A DNA stretch of 64,000 bases, from assembly GCA_029555965.1 (NCBI GenBank), contig JAKQHY010000035.1, positions 1-64,000 on the forward strand, written 5' to 3'. The notes beneath the pieces are model-generated. The model was not told the origin of the DNA and ran no database searches. It worked only from the letters and a program-made list of their open reading frames with translations. The stretch's first letter is position 1. Every line of letters begins with the position of its first letter. Origin of the DNA: Chloroflexota bacterium. Its GTDB lineage: Bacteria > Chloroflexota > Anaerolineae > B4-G1 > SLSP01. A program made the position numbers and the translations under genes. Below, piece after piece: positions 25,439 to 33,232 of this stretch.

Positions 25439-26530
25439 ATGTCCAAGCAACTCAAGAATCTGGGCGACGATCTACTGGCCGGAGGTTTTACACTCTTTGC
25501 GCAATTTATGGTGAAGGCGCAGCCTATTTGGGACAAATACAAAATATGGATCAGCATTGCCCTGGGCGTTGCCATCGGGCTGGTTATCGGTTGGGGCCTC
25601 TTCCCGGTAGAATGGGAAAATGCCACCGCCGGGCACCTGTATGCCGATTACCAGGCTTATTATCTGGCCGCGGTGGCCGAGGATTATATTGAAACTGGGG
25701 ACAAACAAATGGTTGTGAAACGGTTAGGGCTGGATTTACCCAAGAGCAGCCACATCCCCTGGTTAGCCAAGAAAACCACCCTCGACAACGACCTCAAACG
25801 AGCCATCACCAATGCCGAAACCTACAAACTCAGCACCAACAAAATTATCGCCTTGCAGCGTATGGCACAGGACATGCCGAATATTCGCGCCAGCATTGAA
25901 AAGGCAACTACCCCAAAAGGGTCGCCACTACAGGTCCTCGGCACACTCTTCCTCATTCTAGTGCTTGTGCTGGGGGTCGTGGCGGCGATCTGGTTCCTCG
26001 TCATCAACAAACGCCGCGCCCCTGAGCCGGAAGAAGCCTTTGAGCCGACGGAGTACGGCGCTGCCATAGAGGTCGAACCCGGTGTGGAACCGCCCGTCAA
26101 ATCCTTCACCACCACCTACGTGATGGGTGATGATTTCTTCGACCCCTCTTTCAGCATCGAAATCGGGCCGGATTTCCTCGGCGAGTGCGGCATCGGCATT
26201 TCCGAGACCATCGGCGCGGGCGACCCTAAGAAAGTCACTGCCTTTGAAGCCTGGCTGTTCGACAAAAGCGACATCCGCACCGAGACCACCGTACTCGCCA
26301 GTGAGTATGCCTTCAATGAGCCGGACTTGCGCGCAAAATTAGAACCCAAAGGCGATGTCCAGCAGCTCGCGGCAGGACAAGGCGCCGCCATTGAAACCAG
26401 CGCGCTGCGCATCGAAGTGCGCGTGAAAGAATTGGAATACGCGCAGGGCAATTTGCCCCAACACAGCTTCGTGCAGAAAGTCACCTTTGAACTGCGCGCC
26501 TGGGTCAAAGCCACACAAAACGCTATCTGA
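25439..26530 (+). CDS. Unrecognised two-helix membrane protein
   Basis: I cannot name the family. The protein has 363 residues, starting at the ATG six bases after AAGGAG. One membrane helix lies at about residues 35-55 (I-S-I-A-L-G-V-A-I-G-L-V-I-G-W-G-L) and a second at about 180-202. Between them is a helical region of about 120 residues (likely outside), with A-D-Y-Q-A-Y-Y-L and repeated K-R segments. After the second helix comes an acidic linker and a beta-rich domain of about 150 residues containing G-D-D-F-F-D-P-S-F-S-I-E and E-A-W-L-F-D-K-S-D-I, probably cytoplasmic. The gene is divergent from the ligase-like gene and has a strong terminator. Confidence 0.6.
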   Translation: MSKQLKNLGDDLLAGGFTLFAQFMVKAQPIWDKYKIWISIALGVAIGLVIGWGLFPVEWENATAGHLYADYQAYYLAAVAEDYIETGDKQMVVKRLGLDLPKSSHIPWLAKKTTLDNDLKRAITNAETYKLSTNKIIALQRMAQDMPNIRASIEKATTPKGSPLQVLGTLFLILVLVLGVVAAIWFLVINKRRAPEPEEAFEPTEYGAAIEVEPGVEPPVKSFTTTYVMGDDFFDPSFSIEIGPDFLGECGIGISETIGAGDPKKVTAFEAWLFDKSDIRTETTVLASEYAFNEPDLRAKLEPKGDVQQLAAGQGAAIETSALRIEVRVKELEYAQGNLPQHSFVQKVTFELRAWVKATQNAI

Positions 26531-26563
26531 CCGGATTTGATCCGCCGCGCAACCGATTCAGCA

Positions 26564-26603
26564 AAAAAAGTCCTCCCACTCGCTCAAGTGGGAGGACTTT
26601 TTT
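26564..26603. terminator. Bidirectional rho-independent terminator
   Basis: A perfect 17-base stem that begins with AAAAAA and ends with TTTTTT, loop CGCTCA. It serves both the unrecognised membrane protein gene and the convergent VanW gene. Confidence 0.95.
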
Positions 26604-26651
26604 ACTTTCTGGCAATGGATTTAACGTTTCACCCATTGCATCCGCTGACCG

Positions 26652-28454
26652 TTATGGTTCCGGCGTCACTACGATAGCATCGGGCGGGGGAATGAAATTC
26701 GGGCCATACTTATATTGTGCCGGCCAGGGGACAAAGTGACTGACGAAGTTATCCTGGTACACAATCGTGCCGGAGGCATCCCGCACCACACGCCCCAACG
26801 TCGCCAGCAGGCCATCATGGGGATTTTCTATCTTGACCAGCGTGCCGGACGGTAAAGTGGGATCGTATTCATAAATCGCCGCGCCCGGCGGCTCCGGCTT
26901 CCCCGATTCTGGCCCGATCTGCTCGACCGTGCGCCCATCAGAGGTGCTGTAAAACAAAAAGCGCAGGCGCGCGCGCGCGGCATCCACCTGTGTCTGAATC
27001 AGGATATGGTGAGGCGTATCATTCTTAAAACGGAAATCCACCAACGGGGAATACACCGTCGCATCAAAGCCGGGGCCAAAACCGCCCAGTTCGTAATAGC
27101 CCACCCGATAGGCATGCGCCCAACGCTCCACAATCGGATAGCCTCCGTAGTAGGCAGCGCGGAACGCGGTGGTGGCAACCTGGCAAATACCGCCCCCCAC
27201 CCCTGGCACGGTGCGCCCGTTGATAATCACATAAGACTCATCGTACCCCTGCTCCACCGAAACGTCGCCCAGGTACTCATTGAACGAGAAGGTCTGCCCC
27301 GGCGCAATAATGACGCCGTCAAATTTGGAAGCGCCCAGGCGGATATTCTTATCCCGTGCCGAAGAAGAGCCGGTAAAATAAGATTCCCCCACCGCCACGA
27401 CTTCGCGGATGCCCAAATCGGCTGCCGTGATGGAATCTGGACGGGCGGGTGGAATTGTGTTGATCACCAGGGGGATAAAATGCTCCCCGTTCGGAAGCCG
27501 CTCGTTGATGCGCAGAATCGTCGCCGCCACATCAAGCTCCCGTCCGGTAACGCTAGGAGAGATAGGGGTCAGCGCGATCGCGGTCGCATCAAAGCGGAAG
27601 GTCGCATCCACCGGTTCGCGGAAAAGGGCCAGCGCCAGCGGGCTGAGAAACTGCGCCAACGCCGCCTGATCCAGCCCGACCGTGACCGACTCGGCGGCAA
27701 TCTGCACATTAAGCATTTCCAACAACACATCAGAAGGCAACACCCACGGACCGGGATCGCCCGCGCCGGGGTCGGCCAGCAGCAGCGTCAACGGTTGCGC
27801 CAGCATAGTGTGCGCCAGGGCCAGGGCGTGCTCCACCTTGGTGTCATTGATTTGTGGCGGCAACGCAGTGAAAACCGGCACGATCTCCGCCGGCTCCAGC
27901 GCGTAAAGGTGCGGCAGCAATGCCTCCAACGTCGCCGTGACCACCATCTGCCGCCCCACGCGCCCTGGCGCCAGTTGCAACTCGGCGCCCACCCGGCGCA
28001 CCGCCGCATCCTGCGCCGGCAATGCCAGTTCCACAGCAATTGCCTGCAACCGCTCCCGCGCCAGGCGTTCATTCCAGGCCAACACCGGGGAAAAAGTGAC
28101 GCCGTTGAGGAGCACATTCAACCGTTCTTGCAGGCCATTCAGGCCCGCCTCCTGACGCCCAACAGCGTAAGCCTGCGTCAACGTTGCCGCCGTATCCACC
28201 GTCATCCCCAGGTCGGCGGGGGAGAGTGACCAACGCTGTCCTTCCGGGCCGACAATCACTAAATTGGGCTGCTGCAACGGCAAAGAGACCTGCAAATGGG
28301 TCGTTGCAGCCTCCGGCGTCATTCCCCCCAGGGCAATGTCCCACACCCACACCCCTGGCAAGAACTTATGTTGCAGTCCCGGTCCCAAAGCCCAGGCAGA
28401 CACGGTGATCAGCAACAGCAAAACCACGGTCAAAGCCATCAATAAGCGGCCCAT
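26652..28454 (-). CDS. VanW-family exported protein
   Basis: A 600-residue protein with an N-terminal membrane helix (residues 4-25). Two peptidoglycan-binding-like domains of the YoaR type follow (about 30-180 and 190-320). The VanW domain is at about 340-500 (S-F-N-E-Y-L-G-D-V-S, V-P-G-V-G-G-G-I-C-Q-V-A-T-T-A-F-R-A). A short G5-like or beta tail closes the protein, with a proline-rich end. VanW proteins are wall-associated and were named from vancomycin gene clusters; biochemistry is unclear. It starts 4 bases after the ROK gene, so both are in one operon. Confidence 0.88.
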   Translation of the reverse strand: MGRLLMALTVVLLLLITVSAWALGPGLQHKFLPGVWVWDIALGGMTPEAATTHLQVSLPLQQPNLVIVGPEGQRWSLSPADLGMTVDTAATLTQAYAVGRQEAGLNGLQERLNVLLNGVTFSPVLAWNERLARERLQAIAVELALPAQDAAVRRVGAELQLAPGRVGRQMVVTATLEALLPHLYALEPAEIVPVFTALPPQINDTKVEHALALAHTMLAQPLTLLLADPGAGDPGPWVLPSDVLLEMLNVQIAAESVTVGLDQAALAQFLSPLALALFREPVDATFRFDATAIALTPISPSVTGRELDVAATILRINERLPNGEHFIPLVINTIPPARPDSITAADLGIREVVAVGESYFTGSSSARDKNIRLGASKFDGVIIAPGQTFSFNEYLGDVSVEQGYDESYVIINGRTVPGVGGGICQVATTAFRAAYYGGYPIVERWAHAYRVGYYELGGFGPGFDATVYSPLVDFRFKNDTPHHILIQTQVDAARARLRFLFYSTSDGRTVEQIGPESGKPEPPGAAIYEYDPTLPSGTLVKIENPHDGLLATLGRVVRDASGTIVYQDNFVSHFVPWPAQYKYGPNFIPPPDAIVVTPEP

Positions 28455-28458
28455 CGTG

Positions 28459-29418
28459 TTAAAGCCCCAACTCCATCAGACTCAAGGCCAGCGCGCCCCA
28501 CAACCCCACATCCCCGCCCAACATAGCAGGAACCACGCGGGTCTGCTCCTGATACGCCTGGGGGGCGCGCGCCGCGATGGTCTGACGTAGCGGCCCAAAT
28601 AGCAAATCGCCGGCCAACGTCACACTCCCCCCCAGCACAAACAGCGAAGGGTTCAGCAAGTACATCATTCCCACAATCGTCGCGCCGAGATAGGCGCCGG
28701 CCTGTTCAAAAACAGAGATGGACAGCGGATCACCCTGTTGCCCGGCTTCGTTGACTTCTTTGGCAGTAATCTTTGCCAGATCGCCGCGAACCATCTCCAG
28801 CAACACCGAGGGTTCCCCGGCAATGATCCGCTCACGAGCCTGCCGCGCGATAGCCGTCCCCGAGGCCATCACCTCCAAGCAGCCCGAGTTGCCACAGCCA
28901 CAGAGCGGGCCTTGCATATCCACCACCAAATGACCGATTTCGCCGCCCAGGCCGTTCCCGCCGGTAAACAGGCGGTTGTTGAAAATCATGCCGCCGCCGA
29001 TGCCGGTGCTGATGGTCATGTAGATCATGTCGGCCACACCACGCCCCGCGCCGAAGCGGTGTTCAGCCAACGCCGCGACATCGGCGTCATTCCCCACAAA
29101 GACCGGCGCATGGAATTTTTCCAGCAGAATATCGCGCAAGGGCACATTCTGCCATCCCGGCAAATTGGGGGCAAAGCGCACCACGCCCCGTTTGAAATCT
29201 ATGGGACCGGGAACACCAATGGCAATCCCCGACACGGGGTTATCCATCGGCCAGACCTGATGGATGGCTAACTGCACACGCCGCAACACAGCGGACTGCC
29301 CCTCATCTGCTTCGGTAGGCATGGCGACGCGGGCCTCCAACACATCGTCAGCCGTGTAACGCGCTGCCCGGATTTGCGTCCCCCCCAAATCTACGGCAAT
29401 GAATTGCAAAGACCCCAT
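28459..29418 (-). CDS. ROK-family sugar kinase (glucokinase-like)
   Basis: A 319-residue ROK protein. The ATP-phosphate loop is V-D-L-G-G-T-Q-I-R near the N-terminus; the sugar/catalytic region is V-G-N-D-A-D-V-A-A-L-A-E-H-R; then G-T-G-I-G-G-G and the zinc motif C-G-C-G-N-S-G-C-L-E. It has no N-terminal helix-turn-helix, so it is a kinase rather than a NagC-type repressor. Glucose is a likely substrate, but other hexoses or N-acetyl sugars are possible. The start chosen has GGAGG six bases upstream; the longer reading would run into a repeat. It is coupled with the VanW gene. Confidence 0.9.
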   Translation of the reverse strand: MGSLQFIAVDLGGTQIRAARYTADDVLEARVAMPTEADEGQSAVLRRVQLAIHQVWPMDNPVSGIAIGVPGPIDFKRGVVRFAPNLPGWQNVPLRDILLEKFHAPVFVGNDADVAALAEHRFGAGRGVADMIYMTISTGIGGGMIFNNRLFTGGNGLGGEIGHLVVDMQGPLCGCGNSGCLEVMASGTAIARQARERIIAGEPSVLLEMVRGDLAKITAKEVNEAGQQGDPLSISVFEQAGAYLGATIVGMMYLLNPSLFVLGGSVTLAGDLLFGPLRQTIAARAPQAYQEQTRVVPAMLGGDVGLWGALALSLMELGL

Positions 29419-29443
29419 TCCTTCCTCCCACTCGCTTGAAAAT

Positions 29444-29509
29444 AGGGATTGAAGATTGGGGACTAGGGATTGGGCCAACCCAATCCCTAGTCCCCAATCC
29501 CTAATCCCT
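29444..29509. repeat. Mirrored heptad repeat with 21-base perfect arms
   Basis: Left units AGGGATT, GAAGATT, GGGGACT, AGGGATT and right units AATCCCT, AGTCCCC, AATCCCT, AATCCCT form a long hairpin around CCAA. The arms at 29454-29474 and 29479-29499 match perfectly. It lies between the polymerase X and ROK genes. Confidence 0.92.
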
Positions 29510-29548
29510 GCGGTGACATCTTCATCCAACCTGGAATTTTACCACATT

Positions 29549-31306
29549 CTATCCATGCTGCATCCGGGCCTGACGCCAGCGGGGAATTTCGGCAGCCGAC
29601 CGCGCATTGAGCAAATGCTGCGGCCCGGCCCAACCACGCCGGGCCATCGCCATGCCGAAATCCAGCACGGCAAATCCTTCCCGATCGTGGGCGTCGGAAC
29701 TAATGGCTAAAGTGACCCCTAATTCCAGAGCGCGCCGCACATAAATGTCATTCAGGTCGAGGCGCTGCGGCCAGGCGTTGATCTCCAGAGCCACACCGCG
29801 CGCCGCCGCCGCGCGAAACACCGCTTCGACATCCACGTCCACGCCGTGACGCAGTCCGAGCAGCCGGTTCAAAGGATGGCCGATCAAATCCACGTGGGGG
29901 TTCTGCATCGCAGTGATGATCCGCCGCGTCATCTGTTCACGCGGCAAACTGAGGTCGGTATGCACGGACGCGACCACAAAATCCAACCGGGCCAGCGCCT
30001 CATCCGACCAATCCAGCGTCCCATCGGCCTGAATGTTCACCTCAGCCCCGGCAAACACCTGGAACTCACGGAATAGCGGTGTCCCTTTGGCAAACCAGGC
30101 ATTAACGCGGGCAACATCGGCCAGAAAGTCGTCCAAAACTTCCGGCGTCAGCCCCTTGCCGCAGGCGGTTCCATTCGTGTGATCGGCCACCACCATATAC
30201 CGCAGTCCGACTTGCCGCGCGGCAGCCACCATCTCTTCCAGGTTGTGCTCGCCGTTGGAATAGTCAGTATGACATTGAAAATCCCCCAACAAATTGCCGC
30301 GCTCCACCAGGCGCGGCAAACGCCCCGCCTGCGCCGCCTCAATCTCGCCGCGATCCTCGCGCAATTCTGGCGGAATCCAGGGCAACCCTAAGGTAGCATA
30401 GACGGCTTCCTCCCCGGCGCAGATAATCTCGGAGCCGTTGTCCCGGCGGAAGCCATACTCACCCAGGGTCAGTCCCTGTTGCTGCGCCAGCCGGCGGATG
30501 TGCAGGTTGTGAGCTTGACTGCCGGTAAAGTACTGCAAGCCAGACCCCCAGCGCTCCGGCGACAGCACACGCAAATCCACCTGAATGCCATCGGCTGTGC
30601 GCACGGAGGTCTTCGTTGCACCCATCAATAGCACCTCCTCCACCAACGGGAGTTGGCAGAAATGCGCCATCACCGCGGCAGCATCGGTTGCTGCAACCAG
30701 CAGCGCCACATCCCCTACCGTCTCGCGCATCCGGCGCAAACTGCCGATGGGTTCGGCCTGTAAAACGCCGGGGACATCCCGCAACTCCCGACGGATGTCT
30801 TGAAGCAGCGGCCAGGCGACGCCTAAGGGGAGGCGTCCGGTGCGCTGCCGTCGCCAAGCGCGAATGTTTTCCAGCAGCCTCTGCTCCATCCGCGCGCCAA
30901 CGCCTTTGACTTGCCGCAATTGTCCGGCAATAGCAGCCGCTTCGAGATCATCAGCAGAAACGATTCCCAGTGAATCCCAAAAAAGTTTGGCGCGCCGGGG
31001 GCCAACCTCGGGGATTTCCAGCAGTTCCAACAGTCCGAAGGGAACCTGGTCCAACAACCGATTGTAGGCCGCGAGCGTTCCCGTTTGTAGATACTCGGCT
31101 ATCTTGGCAGCCAGAATGTCCCCCACGCCGGGGATTTCTTTCAGTCGCTTTTCACGCCAGAGTTGCTCCAATGGTTCGCCTAACGCACGCAGACTTTCGG
31201 CAGCCCGACGGTATGCTTGCGTGCGATGCGGGCTTTCTCCTTGCAGTTCCAACACATTTGCCATTGTCTCAAAAATGCCGGCCAAGGTGTTCTGCTGCTC
31301 ACTCAT
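29549..31306 (-). CDS. polX: DNA polymerase X family protein with PHP domain, one catalytic Asp replaced
   Basis: A 585-residue bacterial PolX. Helix-hairpin-helix motifs lie at residues about 55-65, 95-105 and 133-140, the X-type nucleotidyltransferase domain at about 150-310 and the PHP phosphoesterase domain at about 340-575. In the polymerase site G-S-L-R-R-M-R-E-T-V-G-D-V-A, Asp199 is kept but the second metal aspartate is Ala201; the third, Asp244, is kept. PHP ligands look intact (His346, D-H-T, A-E-V-N, S-V-H, G-H-P, D-A-H), so 3'-5' exonuclease or AP-site activity may remain. Usual PolX enzymes fill gaps in base-excision repair. This copy is probably a repair nuclease with lost or weak polymerase activity. 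Confidence 0.88.
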   Translation of the reverse strand: MSEQQNTLAGIFETMANVLELQGESPHRTQAYRRAAESLRALGEPLEQLWREKRLKEIPGVGDILAAKIAEYLQTGTLAAYNRLLDQVPFGLLELLEIPEVGPRRAKLFWDSLGIVSADDLEAAAIAGQLRQVKGVGARMEQRLLENIRAWRRQRTGRLPLGVAWPLLQDIRRELRDVPGVLQAEPIGSLRRMRETVGDVALLVAATDAAAVMAHFCQLPLVEEVLLMGATKTSVRTADGIQVDLRVLSPERWGSGLQYFTGSQAHNLHIRRLAQQQGLTLGEYGFRRDNGSEIICAGEEAVYATLGLPWIPPELREDRGEIEAAQAGRLPRLVERGNLLGDFQCHTDYSNGEHNLEEMVAAARQVGLRYMVVADHTNGTACGKGLTPEVLDDFLADVARVNAWFAKGTPLFREFQVFAGAEVNIQADGTLDWSDEALARLDFVVASVHTDLSLPREQMTRRIITAMQNPHVDLIGHPLNRLLGLRHGVDVDVEAVFRAAAARGVALEINAWPQRLDLNDIYVRRALELGVTLAISSDAHDREGFAVLDFGMAMARRGWAGPQHLLNARSAAEIPRWRQARMQHG

Positions 31307-31693
31307 CTCTGCCTCCTCTCAATGTCGAGACCTGCAAACCTACGACGAGTCATACTCCTGACGATAGCAATGTCCCGATAGGCTATGGGACAATGAGGAT
31401 TTAAGATGACCGCCCCAGGCTCATCCCATCCTGGAAACGCCCCAGGGGATCATTGCCATGGCGGATTATTACTTTTATTATAGAAGGTTTTGAGAGAAGG
31501 GGCAAATTCCACATAAAGACAATGCGCAAAGTAAATTATATAAAAATAAATATGTTCAACACACTCGCATAGGTTCGTAATCCACTCAAGCTGCTGACGA
31601 AGAGCCGGGGCTTCGATATACGCGCAGTATGTACGTCTTCCGGTCTCCTTCAAAGTTTGACATTTTTCCCTTTACCCCTACAATCGCAGCGAT
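31307..31693. other. Intergenic stretch between divergent PHP genes
   Basis: About 390 bases, A+T-rich in its right half. A small dyad (TGTCCC ... GGGACA) lies near 31371-31391. A promoter for the rightward gene lies at its end. A short leftward frame (31450-31653) has an unconvincing product and no clear ribosome site. Confidence 0.5.
31657..31684 (+). promoter_or_regulatory. Promoter of the CehA-like gene, apparently leaderless
   Basis: TTGACA, 16 bases, TACAAT, then nine bases to the ATG. Start-point spacing would place the message start at or within three bases of the start codon. No ribosome site is present. Confidence 0.78.
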
Positions 31694-32755
31694 ATGCGAG
31701 ATTACCGCGAATATGCCGGAAACCTACACGTTCATTCTGTCTATTCGGATGGACATGCCCCCCACCAGACTATCGTTGAGGCAGCCGCCGCAGCCGGGTT
31801 GAACTTTGTCATTGTCACCGACCACAACGTCCGGCCTGAAGGGTTAGAGAATTATTATGGTCGCGTGCTGCTGCTCATCGGTGAGGAAGTTCACAACGCG
31901 CGGCGCCAACCGCAAAGCAGCCATCTGTTGGTTTACAATAGTTCTCAAGAACTGTCGCCGTACACCTTTGGCAGCAGTCACACCTTGATTCAAACGGCTC
32001 TGGCGCGCGGCGGCTTTTGTTATCTGGCGCACCCCATAGAAAAGGCCAGCCCCCTTGGCCCAGAACTGGCAGCCATTCCCTGGGCCGATTGGCCGGTGGA
32101 GGGGATCAGTGGACTGGAACTGTGGAATTATATGTCCGAATTCAAGAGTCTGGCGTGGGCCAAGCCGGCGGCGTTGATCTATGGATTGCAACCAGCCTGG
32201 GGCATCACGGGCCCTTTCCGCGCCACGCTGCGACTATGGGACGAGTTGCTCAATCAAGGCCGCAAGCTGGGCGTTCTGGGCAATTCCGATGCTCATGCCA
32301 CGGTCTATCACTGGGGGCCGGTCACCCGGCAGTTGTTCCCTTATGCCTACTTGTTTCGCTGTGTAAACACCCACGTATTGACGCAAGGGGCATTGACCGG
32401 AGAGGTCGCGCACGACAAAGAGATTTTGTACGATGCCCTGCGAATCGGGCGCACCTGGGTGGGATACGACCTGCCCCACAGCACACGCGGATTCCGCTTT
32501 GTGGCTCGGAGCGGTGCGGCCCAGGCCACCGTCGGGGAGGAGTTGCGCCGGTTGGGCGCCATCACGTTCGAAATCACGCTACCGGCGCCCGGCGATATTC
32601 ACCTGTTGCGCAACGGTAAGCGCGTCTTGCGTCGTTATGGGGCCTATGTGCAGCACCTGTTGGTTGACCCCGGCGTCTATCGCGTTGAGGTATACCGGCG
32701 TTTCTGGGGGCGCAAAGTCGGTTGGATTTTTTCAAGCCCGATCTACATTCTTTGA
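31694..32755 (+). CDS. CehA/McbA-type PHP metallohydrolase
   Basis: A 353-residue PHP-domain enzyme. Metal ligands are seen in N-L-H-V-H-S-V-Y-S-D-G (His12, His14), V-T-D-H-N, G-E-E-V-H, Y-L-A-H-P and N-S-D-A-H. The C-terminal 100 residues form a beta domain (G-A-I-T-F-E-I-T-L). CehA-type relatives hydrolyse phosphate or carboxyl esters, carbaryl for the founding member, but the natural substrate here is unknown. It has no signal peptide. The start is fixed by a promoter whose -10 box lies nine bases upstream. It is divergent from polX. Confidence 0.82.
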   Translation: MRDYREYAGNLHVHSVYSDGHAPHQTIVEAAAAAGLNFVIVTDHNVRPEGLENYYGRVLLLIGEEVHNARRQPQSSHLLVYNSSQELSPYTFGSSHTLIQTALARGGFCYLAHPIEKASPLGPELAAIPWADWPVEGISGLELWNYMSEFKSLAWAKPAALIYGLQPAWGITGPFRATLRLWDELLNQGRKLGVLGNSDAHATVYHWGPVTRQLFPYAYLFRCVNTHVLTQGALTGEVAHDKEILYDALRIGRTWVGYDLPHSTRGFRFVARSGAAQATVGEELRRLGAITFEITLPAPGDIHLLRNGKRVLRRYGAYVQHLLVDPGVYRVEVYRRFWGRKVGWIFSSPIYIL

Positions 32756-32820
32756 AAAACGGAGGGATGCCTTCGACGGCAAACGGCGCCGGTCAACACA
32801 AAAAACCTTGTTATGCCAAA

Positions 32821-32852
32821 ACAAAGAGGCCGACATACGTCGGCCTCTTTGT
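32821..32852. terminator. Bidirectional rho-independent terminator
   Basis: A perfect 14-base stem (ACAAAGAGGCCGAC) closes the loop ATAC, between the convergent CehA-like and ferredoxin genes. T-rich tracts follow on both sides. Confidence 0.92.
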
Positions 32853-32885
32853 GTGCTAAACGCCACAAAATAGTGTACTACGCGC

Positions 32886-33146
32886 CTAAATCAGGTCCTT
32901 ACCCGGCCCCTTAGTGAAGAAATCCGCATTGGCCGCAATCGCTGCCACGTCTTCTACATCCCCTTCGTCAAAAATTGCTTCGTTAGGACATTCCGCAGCG
33001 CACGCGCCGCAGCTAATGCAGCTATCGGGGTTGATGTAGTAGGTGGGCCATTTGGCATCGCCCTCTACACAATGAATTGAATCGGTAGGGCAAACATCTA
33101 CACATAAACCGGCGCGCTCACACAGAGCAGTAATCACATAAGCCAT
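32886..33146 (-). CDS. 7-iron-type dicluster ferredoxin
   Basis: An 86-residue ferredoxin. Cysteines at 9, 15, 19 and 26 in the first half and the classic C-I-S-C-G-A-C-A-A-E-C-P (43, 46, 49, 53) in the second. The pattern fits a [3Fe-4S] cluster (Cys9, 15, 53) plus a [4Fe-4S] cluster (Cys19, 43, 46, 49). The Cys that is usually free after C-P-x-x is Ser23 here, with Cys26 nearby. It carries electrons at low potential in the cytoplasm. The start is the ATG six bases after AGGAGGT. It follows the hybrid kinase by 86 bases and may have its own promoter. Confidence 0.9.
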   Translation of the reverse strand: MAYVITALCERAGLCVDVCPTDSIHCVEGDAKWPTYYINPDSCISCGACAAECPNEAIFDEGDVEDVAAIAANADFFTKGPGKDLI

Positions 33147-33232
33147 AGATAACCTCCTGATCAAAGTAATAGGAATAGGGTAAAAACTTTCTCCAGTCAA
33201 CAACGATCATTGTACACCGGAGATTTAAACTG

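Noticed and set aside
25298-25450. Longer start of the ligase-like gene
   Set aside because: It would read through the promoter and overlap the start of the divergent gene; the shorter start fits the leaderless promoter.
27006-28229. Rightward frame of about 400 codons opposite VanW
   Set aside because: Arg/His/Gln-rich antisense product typical of shadow frames; the VanW frame explains the sequence.
29419-29529. Longer start of the ROK gene
   Set aside because: The extra residues would be encoded by the mirrored heptad repeat; the ATG at 29418 has GGAGG at good distance and begins the conserved fold.
31450-31653. Short leftward frame in the polX/CehA gap
   Set aside because: A+T-rich, no ribosome site, product without recognisable features.
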